Shown here piece by piece: positions 8,157-17,051 of a stretch of 64,000 bases of DNA (the first letter of the stretch is position 1; every line of letters begins with the position of its first letter). The position numbers were made by a program, and so were the translations under genes. Source of the stretch: Bog-473 sp963779735 (lineage in GTDB: Bacteria; Actinomycetota; Acidimicrobiia; Acidimicrobiales; RAAP-2); the NCBI GenBank assembly GCA_963779735.1, contig CAVZZJ010000001.1:248001-312000 (forward strand). Reading direction: 5' to 3'. The notes beneath the pieces were generated by a model. The model did not search any database. It was not told the origin of the DNA and saw nothing but the letters and a program-made list of their open reading frames with translations.

Positions 8157-9944
8157 TCATATATGGGCGACCGTATAGCCCGTAATGGCAGATGCGTAGC
8201 GCCACTCTCCCGAACTCCACACCGAGCACGACGGTGCCACACCGTTTGGTGCCCCAAAGGTGCCTGGACAGAAGTGGTGTAGGTCTGCCGCCCGGACGAT
8301 AATCAAGCCGTTGGTGCACCCCATGGCTACCGTCTCGAAACTCAAGCAGGGCAGCACGTAGGTCCACCCTCGGCTCGACGTGGCCACCGCCGCTCCGGCG
8401 TCAACGAAGACTACAGGGACGCCTTGCAGCCGCCAGGTGCTTGCCACCTGTTCGTACATGGGAGTCATCAGGTCAGGGTTCTGAACATAGCCCGTAGGGA
8501 TGAGGCCCACCTGGGTCGTGCTTGGCGAGCCAACCGCCTCGCCCGTGCCATTGGGTCCGATGGTCGGGGGGGCAGACACCAGGATCACCTCGATGCCCAT
8601 AGGGGCCAACTGGCTGATGACGTAGTCCGTGTCCGCCTGGTACTTGGCTGCATCCTGGGCCTCCGTGGTCACCCCCGCCATGCAATGGGTCAATGCATTG
8701 CCCGAGAACTCCAAGACCACCGCTGTCGGGTGATCGAAGGCTGCGTCCGCCAAGATCGTAGGAATCCAATCACACAGTGCCGTGCCACCGTAGTCTTGGG
8801 TGAGAACGTTCACGCCGAGGAGTCCGAACTGGTAGTCCACGTAGCCCTGAGACTGGCTCATCAGGGAGTCACCAAAGACCAGTACCACCGGAGGAGGCCC
8901 TGCGAACGGGTAGAGCGTACCGTCCTGGGCGACCAGGCTGTAACCCGTGCCGTGAGCGAACATCCCGGCGATGGGTGAGGCGAGGTGCTCACTACCCAGC
9001 GATCCCAGGAACGAGGCGTCTCCGAAGGTGAACACTCCACCATCGGCAGCCACCATCCAGTAGCCACCACCATCTGGGGTGTTGACGATGCCCTCGATGG
9101 GTGAGTTCAGCTTCTGTCCCGGCTTGAGCACACCGGGGATCGAGCCGTAGAACTGCGAGTCGCCGAAGTTGAAGACCCCACCGTCTGCGGCTACGAGGGT
9201 GTAGCCGTTGCCGTCAGAGGTGACCGACATCCCCACGATGGGCTGATTCAGGCGGATCGACCCAGTCGAGCCATAGAACTGAGCATCTCCATAGGTGAAG
9301 ATCCCACCATCGGACGCCACCAGCCAATAGCCCTGACCGTCCGAGGTGGGGGTCATTCCCACGATGGGCTGGTTGAGGTGTATGCCCGATGCGTCACCGA
9401 AGTTGTTCGCAGGAGGTCCCGACAGATTACTTTCACCAAAAACATGGCCCGTAGAGTCCACGACCCAGGCGTTAGGAGAGGCATCGCCTATTCCCTGAGA
9501 GGCTCCGAAGCAACCGGTGCTGTTCATCCATGCGGCCACCAAGTGATCGGTCGTGGCGACCTCGCCTGTGGGGCCGATGGTCTGAGCCGAGTTGGTCTGA
9601 GCGTCCCACCCATAGGCCGTGTAGGTGGTCGGGATTCCATCCCCGTAAACGGTCGGCACGATGACGCCGGGCTGGACCGAAGCATCATATGCAGAGCGAC
9701 TGTCAGGCACCCCTTGGGCCGCACAGTCGATAGGCACGGTGTGGGCCTCTGCCGCTCCGGCTGTTGAGACTGAGGCGCCGGCACTCATGGGCAACACGAT
9801 GGCAGCTATGGCTACCCCTAGCCCGGTGATGATCTTAAACCCAGGGTCCGGGGCATCGATGCGATGCAGGAACACCCCGAACCACCGGCACTCGAAGCCC
9901 CGACGCTCAGGATGGACCTGGCCATCTTGGTGCCGGAGCGGCAT
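8157..9944 (-). CDS. Secreted SGNH-hydrolase protein with 'WLVASDGGIF' repeats
   Basis: This is an exported protein of up to 595 residues; the true start is probably downstream of 9944, possibly GTG at 9875 just before the signal peptide. After the signal come about 130 unassigned residues, then four to five repeats like GYWLVASDGGIFTYGDAQFYG. The C-terminus is an SGNH/GDSL hydrolase-like domain: VVLVFGDSLMSQ gives the nucleophile Ser, FSGNALTHC the Gly/Asn block, and AADLHHFCPG the Asp-x-x-His end. It is probably an extracellular esterase or O-acetyl hydrolase. It lies next to another protein sharing the repeat. Confidence 0.75.
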   Translation of the reverse strand: MPLRHQDGQVHPERRGFECRWFGVFLHRIDAPDPGFKIITGLGVAIAAIVLPMSAGASVSTAGAAEAHTVPIDCAAQGVPDSRSAYDASVQPGVIVPTVYGDGIPTTYTAYGWDAQTNSAQTIGPTGEVATTDHLVAAWMNSTGCFGASQGIGDASPNAWVVDSTGHVFGESNLSGPPANNFGDASGIHLNQPIVGMTPTSDGQGYWLVASDGGIFTYGDAQFYGSTGSIRLNQPIVGMSVTSDGNGYTLVAADGGVFNFGDSQFYGSIPGVLKPGQKLNSPIEGIVNTPDGGGYWMVAADGGVFTFGDASFLGSLGSEHLASPIAGMFAHGTGYSLVAQDGTLYPFAGPPPVVLVFGDSLMSQSQGYVDYQFGLLGVNVLTQDYGGTALCDWIPTILADAAFDHPTAVVLEFSGNALTHCMAGVTTEAQDAAKYQADTDYVISQLAPMGIEVILVSAPPTIGPNGTGEAVGSPSTTQVGLIPTGYVQNPDLMTPMYEQVASTWRLQGVPVVFVDAGAAVATSSRGWTYVLPCLSFETVAMGCTNGLIIVRAADLHHFCPGTFGAPNGVAPSCSVWSSGEWRYASAITGYTVAHI

Positions 9945-10147
9945 GGGAGTGGTCGTTATCCGTTGAACTGGGCGGCTGCGGCGTTATACCCCGCCGTGCA
10001 GCCAGCGAGCCACTGGGTCTGGTTGGACGTGCCATACCGTAATCAGGTGCCCGTTGACGCAGACGACCGACGGAGGTTCATCAGTGCTGAGCACGTCATC
10101 GCCTCTCGCCATTCGCCCACAATGGACGACTCACATCACCCGATCCA

Positions 10148-10436
10148 CTACGGATTCCCAACGCCACCCCAACGATGCTCGTAGGGCGTCATCGCCACGG
10201 CCAGAAGCCACAGGAGGATCGAGTCGCCGTGAAGCCGCACCCGCCGCCGCTTTCGCCAGGCTTCGAGGAAGACGACGCTGGTGAGGTCCTCGGCCATCGA
10301 CCAGTCGGCTGAGCGACCGAAGCAGTGGTTGTAAACCTTGTTGGCATGACGGTCGAAGAGCATGGCGAATACACGTCCGTCATGTGCTAGTGACCCGCCC
10401 CCACAGGTCGGCATCGGACAGCCCCTCTAGGTCCAC
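10148..10436 (-). pseudogene. Truncated, frameshifted ECF sigma factor
   Basis: The first frame, from GTG at 10436, reads LSDADLWGRVTS and then stops. The next frame continues HDGRVFAMLFDRHANKVYNH, SADWSMAEDLTSVVFLEAWR and LHGDSILLWLLAVA, which is region 2 of an ECF sigma factor. One extra base near 10390 separates the halves. After LLAVA the sequence departs from the family and stops at 10148, so the rest of the protein including region 4 (-35 recognition) is missing. It cannot be functional as read. Confidence 0.7.
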
Positions 10437-10812
10437 ATCTCTAACTATGTCCGGGAAGGGGACGCCGGTTCCCGCCCGCCGCTGGCTGATGTGGAGCGGG
10501 GGTGGAGTCCTATCCGGTCCCTCGTTCTCGGTTGGATACGAGCCTGCCTCAGATGTGGCCGGAGAGCCACCTGTGGCTCGATCTGAGAGTCTCTGGATAT
10601 TCCGGGGTCCGTGGGACATCCGGAAAGCGCAAACGCATTTCTGGGTCCTCCTCAGGTTTCTTGCCTACCCAATCACTTTGGTAACAGGCAACGATCCGCT
10701 CGCTGTAGGATGAGTGCGCCATATCAAGACGGAGTGAGGCACTTGGGCCTTCGACCTCCGGCCAACCGACCCTCGGGCACGGTGGCAACGCCAAGTTCGA
10801 TGAGGAGAAGCA

Positions 10813-11199
10813 ATGTCAGAGTACGAGGGCATCACTACGCCTGACCCCGACGCCGAGCTGGCCACTAACAAGGCACAACGGGAGCTTGAGGACGAGCTGC
10901 ATCCGAGCTCTATCTTCGGGAAGTTCCCTGTCCTGGTGATCGACCCGAACGGTCCGCAGCGCAACCTGGACATGAACCCCGGGCGGACTTGGCTGTACCC
11001 CGACGTCGGCATCGCTGTCACGATCCCCGAGGAGGCTGTCGTGCTGTCTGAGCCCAACACTCGCCCGTGGAACAAGAGTCAGCCGGGCCACATCAGCGAC
11101 CAGTCCGAGCCCGCCGCTGACGGCTACGATCCCGACGCTGAGTTGGTCGAGCCCTTCGAGGGCCACGACGATGATGACGACTTCGAGTATGGAGGCTAG
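10813..11199 (+). CDS. Acidic hypothetical protein of the integrative element
   Basis: This is a 128-residue soluble protein with a good ribosome-binding site (GAGGAGAAGCA) before the ATG. It is rich in Asp and Glu and ends in an Asp run (GHDDDDDFEYGG). No domain is recognised. Acidic small proteins in mobile elements are sometimes DNA mimics, but nothing here demonstrates that. A second small gene starts 2 nt after its stop, so the two are probably co-transcribed. Confidence 0.55.
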   Translation: MSEYEGITTPDPDAELATNKAQRELEDELHPSSIFGKFPVLVIDPNGPQRNLDMNPGRTWLYPDVGIAVTIPEEAVVLSEPNTRPWNKSQPGHISDQSEPAADGYDPDAELVEPFEGHDDDDDFEYGG

Positions 11200-12080
11200 G
11201 GATGAGCCTTCGCCGCAAGCATGGAAAGCCTTCCCGAAGTGGCGGCTGCGAGCACAGGGCTGCTGACTGGGGCAGTAAGGTCGTCGCTCATCAGTACAGG
11301 GGCGTTCGCCGGCACTTGATCCACAATGCCATCGCACACCCGCTGCTGGTCATCTTTCCGAGGCTCGGTTGCAAAAGGTGATCGAGTCACCATCGAGTGC
11401 GGCGCCTCGGGGGATGACCGTAAGAGCGTGTGAGGAAAGGGTCTTCCGGCCGGGACTGTGTGCAATTGAGGTCCGGGGTCAACCGGCGAATGAGGAACCA
11501 CCGGCTCGGTCCTCATTGATAGCGAGCGCAACTCTTCCTCGTGCTGCGCATGGTAGAAACGAATGCCGAGATGTCGGGAGGTTCGAATCCGGCCGCCTGC
11601 TTCGGGCCGTAAGTGGCCCATGGCGATGTCAGCCACCTGTCTCCGAGTCAGTGCATATTGCTTGCCGATCTCGTCCTCGTCGTGGCTGAGGGAAGCGAGC
11701 AATCGAATCTGCCGGATCTCGCTGTCGGAGAGTTGACGCACTCTTCCCCGGATGGCTTTCCGTGGCTTCGGCTTCCATCGTGTGGACGGCTTCGTCCAAT
11801 AATGACTTGCCTTGCAGCACAGAGGGTTGCCGCAGAGATTTCGCATATAGCTGGGGAGGTCGCCAGTTGACAGGTAATAGCTGACTCGGTGAGAGGCCAC
11901 GTAGCGGTCGTTACCTCCATCTCTTGCCCGCCACATGTACCTTCCGGCACCGCTGCTGTGCCGAGGACCGAGCCATATCCAGCACCCGTCCTCGGACTGA
12001 CCGACGAGCAACATGAAGCGGGACTTGAAGTTGTCCAGCTCGTCTCTTGATAGCGACCTCACGACTTCACGGCCTTGCAA
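11196..12080 (-). CDS. HNH-like protein with helix-turn-helix region
   Basis: The N-terminal 100 residues resemble phage HNH homing-type proteins: EDGCWIWLGPRHSSGAGRY, then ASHRVSYYLSTGDLP and NLCGNPLCCKASHYW. The usual 'RHLCxNPxC' reads 'RNLCGNPLC' here, so the His expected at that site is Asn and activity is doubtful. Residues of about 115-160 (LSDSEIRQIRLLASLSHDED through RRQVADIAMGH) look like a helix-turn-helix. The final third is low in recognisable structure and overlaps two small frames on the other strand; the gene may really end earlier. Confidence 0.45.
   Translation of the reverse strand: MQGREVVRSLSRDELDNFKSRFMLLVGQSEDGCWIWLGPRHSSGAGRYMWRARDGGNDRYVASHRVSYYLSTGDLPSYMRNLCGNPLCCKASHYWTKPSTRWKPKPRKAIRGRVRQLSDSEIRQIRLLASLSHDEDEIGKQYALTRRQVADIAMGHLRPEAGGRIRTSRHLGIRFYHAQHEEELRSLSMRTEPVVPHSPVDPGPQLHTVPAGRPFPHTLLRSSPEAPHSMVTRSPFATEPRKDDQQRVCDGIVDQVPANAPVLMSDDLTAPVSSPVLAAATSGRLSMLAAKAHP
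11202..11381 (+). CDS. Small phage-like basic protein (59 aa)
   Basis: The frame begins with ATG at 11202, 2 nt after the preceding stop, and ends with TGA at 11379-11381. The product is basic, with the stretch HNAIAHPLLVIFPRLG, a pattern I recall from short hypothetical proteins of actinobacteriophages. It is antisense to the C-terminal third of the HNH-like frame at 11196-12080, so at most one of the two overlapping stretches is likely to be constrained. Confidence 0.45.
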   Translation: MSLRRKHGKPSRSGGCEHRAADWGSKVVAHQYRGVRRHLIHNAIAHPLLVIFPRLGCKR

Positions 12081-12685
12081 CTCTTTGGCCCGTTGGGCAA
12101 GTTCTTGGATCCAGGCCGCCCAGTCTCGTGGTCATCCATCATTTGCACTCCTTCACACTGTGCTTGCCATTTCTTAGGAGGATTCAGGAGTTGGAGCACA
12201 GGGAGCGCAGTCCTTGCGGGTGGTGCGGGTATTGCGGATGTCCCTGCAGCTCGATCTGAATCACATTCGGGACGAGTAACTACTTGCTCTCGACGTGACG
12301 GCCGAGGCGGAAACAAAGCGGCGACGGCAATCTGTCGCCAATCAACGAGCTGAACTTGACGGTGGGAACCCCCGCAACCCCCGCAACCCCCGCAGATTTA
12401 GGGAATCGCTGTTAGACGGAGCAATGAACCGTCTGTCAGTGGAGCCTGCCACGGCCGCCGTTCAGACCATCCCGCTCAATTCCAAACCGTTTGGACCCTG
12501 TCAACCTCTGGATTTGGCTCCGAAGAGGTGTGAAAGAGGAAAAAGTATGACAGGGGACCCTAGTCAGAGGCTTTTCTTGCCATTGGCCCACATTTCCCTG
12601 TTTTCGGCCCTGTCCGATCCCGTCCAGAACCTGCAAAGAGGTGAAGGCAGAGATTCTGTCCTCACTCCATTAAAGGAAAACAACC
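12081..12685 (+). other. Non-coding stretch upstream of the replication genes
   Basis: No convincing gene is visible in these 600 bp. The stretch contains a 9-bp tandem repeat (12367-12393) and an A/G-rich stretch near 12532-12548. An AAAGGA ribosome-binding site stands just before the helix-turn-helix gene at 12686. Position directly before a Prim-Pol gene makes it a candidate for the element's replication origin and control region. Confidence 0.35.
12367..12393 (+). repeat. Three tandem copies of a 9-bp unit
   Basis: The unit AACCCCCGC occurs three times head to tail without mismatch. It could be iteron-like binding sites or simple sequence expansion. Confidence 0.5.
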
Positions 12686-12901
12686 ATGACAGGGCAACCA
12701 CCTATCCCGGACATTGAGCCAGTCCTGTACGACAAGCGGGAGGCGGCCACGTATTTGCACACGACCGAGCGGCACATCGAACGGCTCGTAGAGCAAGGTG
12801 TCCTCGGGCACTGCCGAGTCGGGCGCTTCGTGATGTTCCGTGAGGAAGACCTCGGCGGGTATCTCGACCGTACTCACGTCGGGCCGAAGGAGGTCGGGTA
12901 A
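12686..12901 (+). CDS. Excisionase-type helix-turn-helix DNA-binding protein
   Basis: This is a 71-residue MerR/excisionase-family (HTH_17) protein. YDKREAATYLHTTERHIERL forms the helix-turn-helix and GVLGHCRVGRFVMFREEDL the wing. Its stop and the start of the Prim-Pol gene overlap in TAATG, so translation is coupled. In actinobacterial integrative elements such a protein often acts as recombination directionality factor or as a regulator of the replication gene. Confidence 0.75.
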   Translation: MTGQPPIPDIEPVLYDKREAATYLHTTERHIERLVEQGVLGHCRVGRFVMFREEDLGGYLDRTHVGPKEVG

Positions 12902-15291
12902 TGCAGCCGACCCCATTCGATCTCTACGAGGAGGGCTGGTCCCTCATTCCGATCAACGCCGACAAGCGGCCCATGATCTCAACGTGGACTCCCTACCAAA
13001 CGGAGCGACCAAGCCTCGAACAGTTGGAGCAATGGATCCGAGAACTCAACCCCCCAGTGTGGGGTGCCCCGACAGGTGAGGTGAGTAAGCGGTTCACGCT
13101 CGACTTCGATGGAGCACCAGGCAGGGCGACCCTCGACGGTCTCGGATGGGAACCTCATCGAGCTACCCCGAACGGGGGCTATCACGTGGACTTCCTCCTG
13201 CCGAACGTCAAGGTCAAGTCCTTGAACCACAAGAGCAAGCGGCTACTCGGCCAGCTTTACCCAGGAATGGATAGCCGGGGCAGTGGCGGCTACATCAACA
13301 TCCTGGGCAGCACCGCAAGTGGGCCATACAAGTGGTTGACCGACAACAGATCCGCCTACGACCCCAACTTGGTGCCGAAGGACCTGATGGATCTGATCAC
13401 CGGAGTCCAGAGGGACGTGGCGCCTCAGGGCAGAGGGACCAACCGCTCGGATCGGGATACTCGAACACCTGTACTTCCCTCGAACGAGGACAGGCTTGAG
13501 AGTCTCCTCAGGCGTGCCCTGGACGAATCAACATTGGGGCGCAACAACGCTGGCTTCGGGTTGGCGTGTGACCTTCGGGACTTCGGCCTGTCCCGACATG
13601 ACGCCGAAGTAGTCATGCGTCTCTACTACGAGCACGTCCCTGTCACCAATCCCGTGGGCATCGAGGAGCCGTATGAGTGGAGAGAGGCGCTGGCCAGCCT
13701 CGACTCGGCATTCAGTCAGGAATCGCACGACTCGGTTCGCTCAGCGAACTGTCCTGAGATCGTCGTCAACGGGCGGCAGCTCAGTGACATCTCCGACGAG
13801 TCACTGGCGGTACTGGCCGAGACAAACGATCCACCCACCATCTTCCGTCGAGGCGGTGAGAAGGTGACTGTCCGCTCGGACGAGAACGGACGCAATCACA
13901 TCGAGGGTATGCCATCGGACCTTCTCCGTCATCACCTGTCTCAGAAGGCTACGTGGGTGAAGGTCGAGGTTGTCGGTAGTGGCGATGATGTTCCTCCGGT
14001 CATCGAGACGACCAATGCGTATCCGCCTCTCCCTGTCATGAAAGATCTCCTGGCGAGGGATTGGGATTCCGTTCCTGTGCTCATCGGTCTGTCCGAGATC
14101 CCCATTCTCCGGCCAGACGGCTCGATGCTCGCCACCAACGGGTACGACGCCGAATCCCGTATCTGGATGGATCTTCCAGAAGACCTTGATGTTCCGACGA
14201 TCTCGGAGAACCCGACTCACGACGACGTCCAACGCTCCATTGCGCTGCTGGGAGAGTCGATCAGCGAGTTTCCGTTCGCTGACGAGGCTTCACGAGCCAA
14301 TGCTCTTGGGTTGATCCTCTCGACCGTGTTCAGGGCAGCGATTCCCGGACTCATACCGATGGCTGTGATCGACGCACCAGTTGCCGGTACCGGAAAAACC
14401 TTCCTGGTTTCGTTGGCCTCAGTCATCGCCACCGGCCGCCCTGCACCCTTGAGTGCTGCCCCCAACGGCAATGACGAGGAGCTTCGCAAGCGTCTCACGG
14501 CGGCCTTCATGACCGACGAACCCTTGATCGTGTTTGACAATGTGGACAGGCAACTCAAGTCACCGATCCTTGCGCAGGCGATCACCAGTGAGACGTGGAT
14601 GGACCGAATCCTTGGTGCGTCGAAGAACGTCGACCTCACACAGCACGCAGTGTGGGTAGCGACGGGGAACAATGTAGAGATTAGCGGAGACCTCCCTCGC
14701 CGCTGCTATGTCATCCGACTCGATCCGAAGCTTGCGCAGCCCGCTCGGCGGGCGTTCGCACGCCCCGATCTAATGCGATGGACCCGTGAGCACCGGGGTG
14801 ACCTTCTGTGGGCTTATTTCACCCTCGCTCGCTATTGGTTCGTGCAAGGAAAGCGTGAGCCAAGCGGGAGTCCTTGGGCCACTTTCGACGACTGGCGTCT
14901 ATTCATTGGAGGCATTTTCCAGACGGCTGAGATTGGCGGCTTCCTTGCAAATCTGGATGAACTCCAGCACGGCACCGATCCCGACATGGTCGCCTGGGGT
15001 CGCCTGTTGGAATATTGGCACCAGGAGCACGAGGGCCAGCCCGTCTCAACAAAGACTTTGTCTCTTAGTCTCACGGTTTACGGACAATCAGAGGAGCTAC
15101 CACGTAGCCTTGCCGAGTCGATCGACCGTGCCAGCGGAGACTCCTCCAGAGTCACTCGACTTAGCAGAGCTTTGTCGAGTCGGAAGGGCAGGTATTTCAC
15201 CGATGAGGGTCTCCGTATTGAACAGGCAGGCCGAGACGCACACGAGAAGATTGTCTTGTGGCGCGTGGTGTCGAATGGAGCATCGTCGTGA
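12901..15291 (+). CDS. Prim-Pol / superfamily helicase replication protein
   Basis: This is a 796-residue two-part replication protein. Residues 1 to about 160 resemble the bifunctional primase-polymerase (Prim-Pol) domain: LYEEGWSLIPINADKRP, then WGAPTGEVSKRFTLDFDG with the metal-binding acidic residues, then ATPNGGYHVDFLLPN. Further on is an ATPase domain with Walker A APVAGTGKT near residue 495 and Walker B EPLIVFDNVD near 540, followed by WVATGNN and an RR pair. This suits replication of the excised element. The next gene starts in a TGATG overlap. Prim-Pol is one of the replication modules known from actinomycete integrative and conjugative elements. Confidence 0.8.
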   Translation: MQPTPFDLYEEGWSLIPINADKRPMISTWTPYQTERPSLEQLEQWIRELNPPVWGAPTGEVSKRFTLDFDGAPGRATLDGLGWEPHRATPNGGYHVDFLLPNVKVKSLNHKSKRLLGQLYPGMDSRGSGGYINILGSTASGPYKWLTDNRSAYDPNLVPKDLMDLITGVQRDVAPQGRGTNRSDRDTRTPVLPSNEDRLESLLRRALDESTLGRNNAGFGLACDLRDFGLSRHDAEVVMRLYYEHVPVTNPVGIEEPYEWREALASLDSAFSQESHDSVRSANCPEIVVNGRQLSDISDESLAVLAETNDPPTIFRRGGEKVTVRSDENGRNHIEGMPSDLLRHHLSQKATWVKVEVVGSGDDVPPVIETTNAYPPLPVMKDLLARDWDSVPVLIGLSEIPILRPDGSMLATNGYDAESRIWMDLPEDLDVPTISENPTHDDVQRSIALLGESISEFPFADEASRANALGLILSTVFRAAIPGLIPMAVIDAPVAGTGKTFLVSLASVIATGRPAPLSAAPNGNDEELRKRLTAAFMTDEPLIVFDNVDRQLKSPILAQAITSETWMDRILGASKNVDLTQHAVWVATGNNVEISGDLPRRCYVIRLDPKLAQPARRAFARPDLMRWTREHRGDLLWAYFTLARYWFVQGKREPSGSPWATFDDWRLFIGGIFQTAEIGGFLANLDELQHGTDPDMVAWGRLLEYWHQEHEGQPVSTKTLSLSLTVYGQSEELPRSLAESIDRASGDSSRVTRLSRALSSRKGRYFTDEGLRIEQAGRDAHEKIVLWRVVSNGASS

Positions 15292-15511
15292 TGGCGGCAA
15301 TACAACCTCTCGAACGCCTGGGCTACACCGTTGCCGAAGCCTGCAAGATGATTCCGTGTTCAAGGTCGCACCTGCACCGTGCGATCCGGAGGGTGCACTG
15401 CGGGTCAGTCATGACGGGGCAAAGGTCTTGATTTCCCGTGAAGCGATTCTTGAGTACCTGAATCACGGCGATCGTGGAGCTAGTAGCAGTTCGGGAGGCC
15501 AGGCGAGTTGA
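15291..15511 (+). pseudogene. Excisionase-like HTH protein split by a frameshift
   Basis: From ATG 15291, overlapping the Prim-Pol stop, the frame reads LGYTVAEACKMIPCSRSHLH and RAIRR, the first half of an HTH_17 excisionase, and stops at 15431. Moving back one base right after the second Arg gives GALRVSHDGAKVLISREAI and LEYL to the stop at 15511, the exact second half of the fold. The joined product would be about 73 residues. The slip point is CGG-AGG-GTG, near 15390. A lost G in the run, true decay, or -1 frameshifting could each explain it. Confidence 0.65.
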
Positions 15512-15733
15512 GGCTGAGCCGGATTGGGAACACATCGTCACTTGCGCTCCACCAGGCTCGGCCGGGTAGGAAGGCACCAAGCCTGTCGTGCGGTAGTTCG
15601 TCCATTCGGCATAGGGCGCTTCATGCGGACACCGTCATCACTCTCACCAGGCGCTTCCTGTGCAATGCCAGCCTTCTTGACGGGACTGATACAGCCATGG
15701 TCGAGGATTGCGTTTGAACATGAGGAGCATGAG

Positions 15734-17023
15734 ATGGCATACATCGAAATCAGGGTAAGTGGTCGACACAAGAACAGGGCTTCGGGATCGCTCAAGCCCA
15801 AACGAGTCCGGAAGGTATTCAGAAACACTAAGAGTGGCATCTCGGAGAAGAACGCATTTATAGGAGAGCTGACGGATGTGCAGACCATGTACGACGTGCG
15901 CTACAAGGTCGATGACCGTCTGGTATCCGAGTCATTCGACACCAAGCGTGAGGCCGAAGGTCGTGCAACTGAAGTCGAATCTGCACAGGACCGGGGCTAT
16001 GCCGTTGACCCCGCCGGTGGACGAATGACCGTCGACGAACTGGCGGAAAAGTGGTTGGCATCCGACCCTGGGAAACGAGGAAGCACCGTGGGGCGGGATC
16101 GCTCTGCTTTGCGTGCTCACATCAGCCCCGCAATCGGCACCCGTCAACTGGCGTCGATCCGTCAGGCTGACGTTCAAGAGTTCGTCAATGATTTAGTAAA
16201 GCAGGAGAATCCCAAGACGAAGAAGAAGCTGTCTCCAAAGACAATCGACCGTACCTACGGCACCCTTCGATCAGCGTTCGCCTACGCGCTAACCGCTGGC
16301 CTGATTGGTCGATCTCCATGCCACGATGTGAACCTTCCTAAGGTACCGAAGACGGTGCATCCTGTCGTCAGCCCCGACGATGTGGCCAAGCTGGCGGACG
16401 CCATGGATGATCGGTACGCACCAATGGTGTGGGTAGGAGCGCTTCTCGGACTCCGCTGGGGTGAGGTCGCTGCATTGCGTGTCGGGAGCCTCGATCTCTT
16501 GGCCCGCCGTTTGACGGTGACCGAGACCGTCACTCGGGACGAACATGGCCGCCCAAACCTTGGACCCCCAAAGTCCGAGGCCGGGTTTCGAATCATGTCA
16601 GTGCCTCAGGCTTTGGCGGACATTCTGGCTGAGCACCTGGCAGGTATGGGCTTGACTGCCGCTGACGCTGCCCACTTCGTCTTCCCCGCACCCGGTGGCG
16701 GTCACTGGTGCTATGCAAACTTCCGTCGTCGCATGTGGCAGCCAGCGACAATAAAGGCTGGTCTGGTCGGAGTCGGATTCCATGACCTTCGCCGGACCGC
16801 CTGTACCCAGCTCGTGTTGGCGAACGTGGATATGAAAACTGCCGGAACTCGCCTAGGCCACTCAGACCCAAGGCTGACCCTGGCCCTCTACGCACAGGCT
16901 ACGACCGAGGCAGACAGGGCAGCAGCCGACACAGTTGGAGACCGTTTCGCCGAGGCAATGGGATTCGGTGATCTCGACAGAATCTCGACAGAGACTCCAC
17001 GGTATGAGTCGGCTGGTGCATGA
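15734..17023 (+). CDS. int: Tyrosine recombinase (integrase)
   Basis: This is a 429-residue phage-type site-specific recombinase. ATG 15734 is chosen because a GGAG ribosome-binding site precedes it and the protein starts cleanly there; the longer frame from 15524 adds unlikely sequence. The core-binding domain is around residues 90-190 (TVDELAEKWLAS). Catalytic residues: Arg in LLGLRWGEVAALR (about 240), Lys in PPKSEAG, HDLRR (about 350), LGHSDPRLT and the nucleophile Tyr in LALYAQ (about 386). It ends about 30 bp from tRNA-Pro, the expected attachment site, so the element extends leftwards. Confidence 0.9.
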   Translation: MAYIEIRVSGRHKNRASGSLKPKRVRKVFRNTKSGISEKNAFIGELTDVQTMYDVRYKVDDRLVSESFDTKREAEGRATEVESAQDRGYAVDPAGGRMTVDELAEKWLASDPGKRGSTVGRDRSALRAHISPAIGTRQLASIRQADVQEFVNDLVKQENPKTKKKLSPKTIDRTYGTLRSAFAYALTAGLIGRSPCHDVNLPKVPKTVHPVVSPDDVAKLADAMDDRYAPMVWVGALLGLRWGEVAALRVGSLDLLARRLTVTETVTRDEHGRPNLGPPKSEAGFRIMSVPQALADILAEHLAGMGLTAADAAHFVFPAPGGGHWCYANFRRRMWQPATIKAGLVGVGFHDLRRTACTQLVLANVDMKTAGTRLGHSDPRLTLALYAQATTEADRAAADTVGDRFAEAMGFGDLDRISTETPRYESAGA

Positions 17024-17051
17024 CAGCAGCAATGAGCTGCTCTTCTTTGGT

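Noticed and set aside
12547..12717. Possible 56-residue protein starting at ATG 12547 after an A/G-rich site
   Set aside because: The peptide has no recognisable pattern and overlaps the start of the HTH gene; more likely part of the control region.
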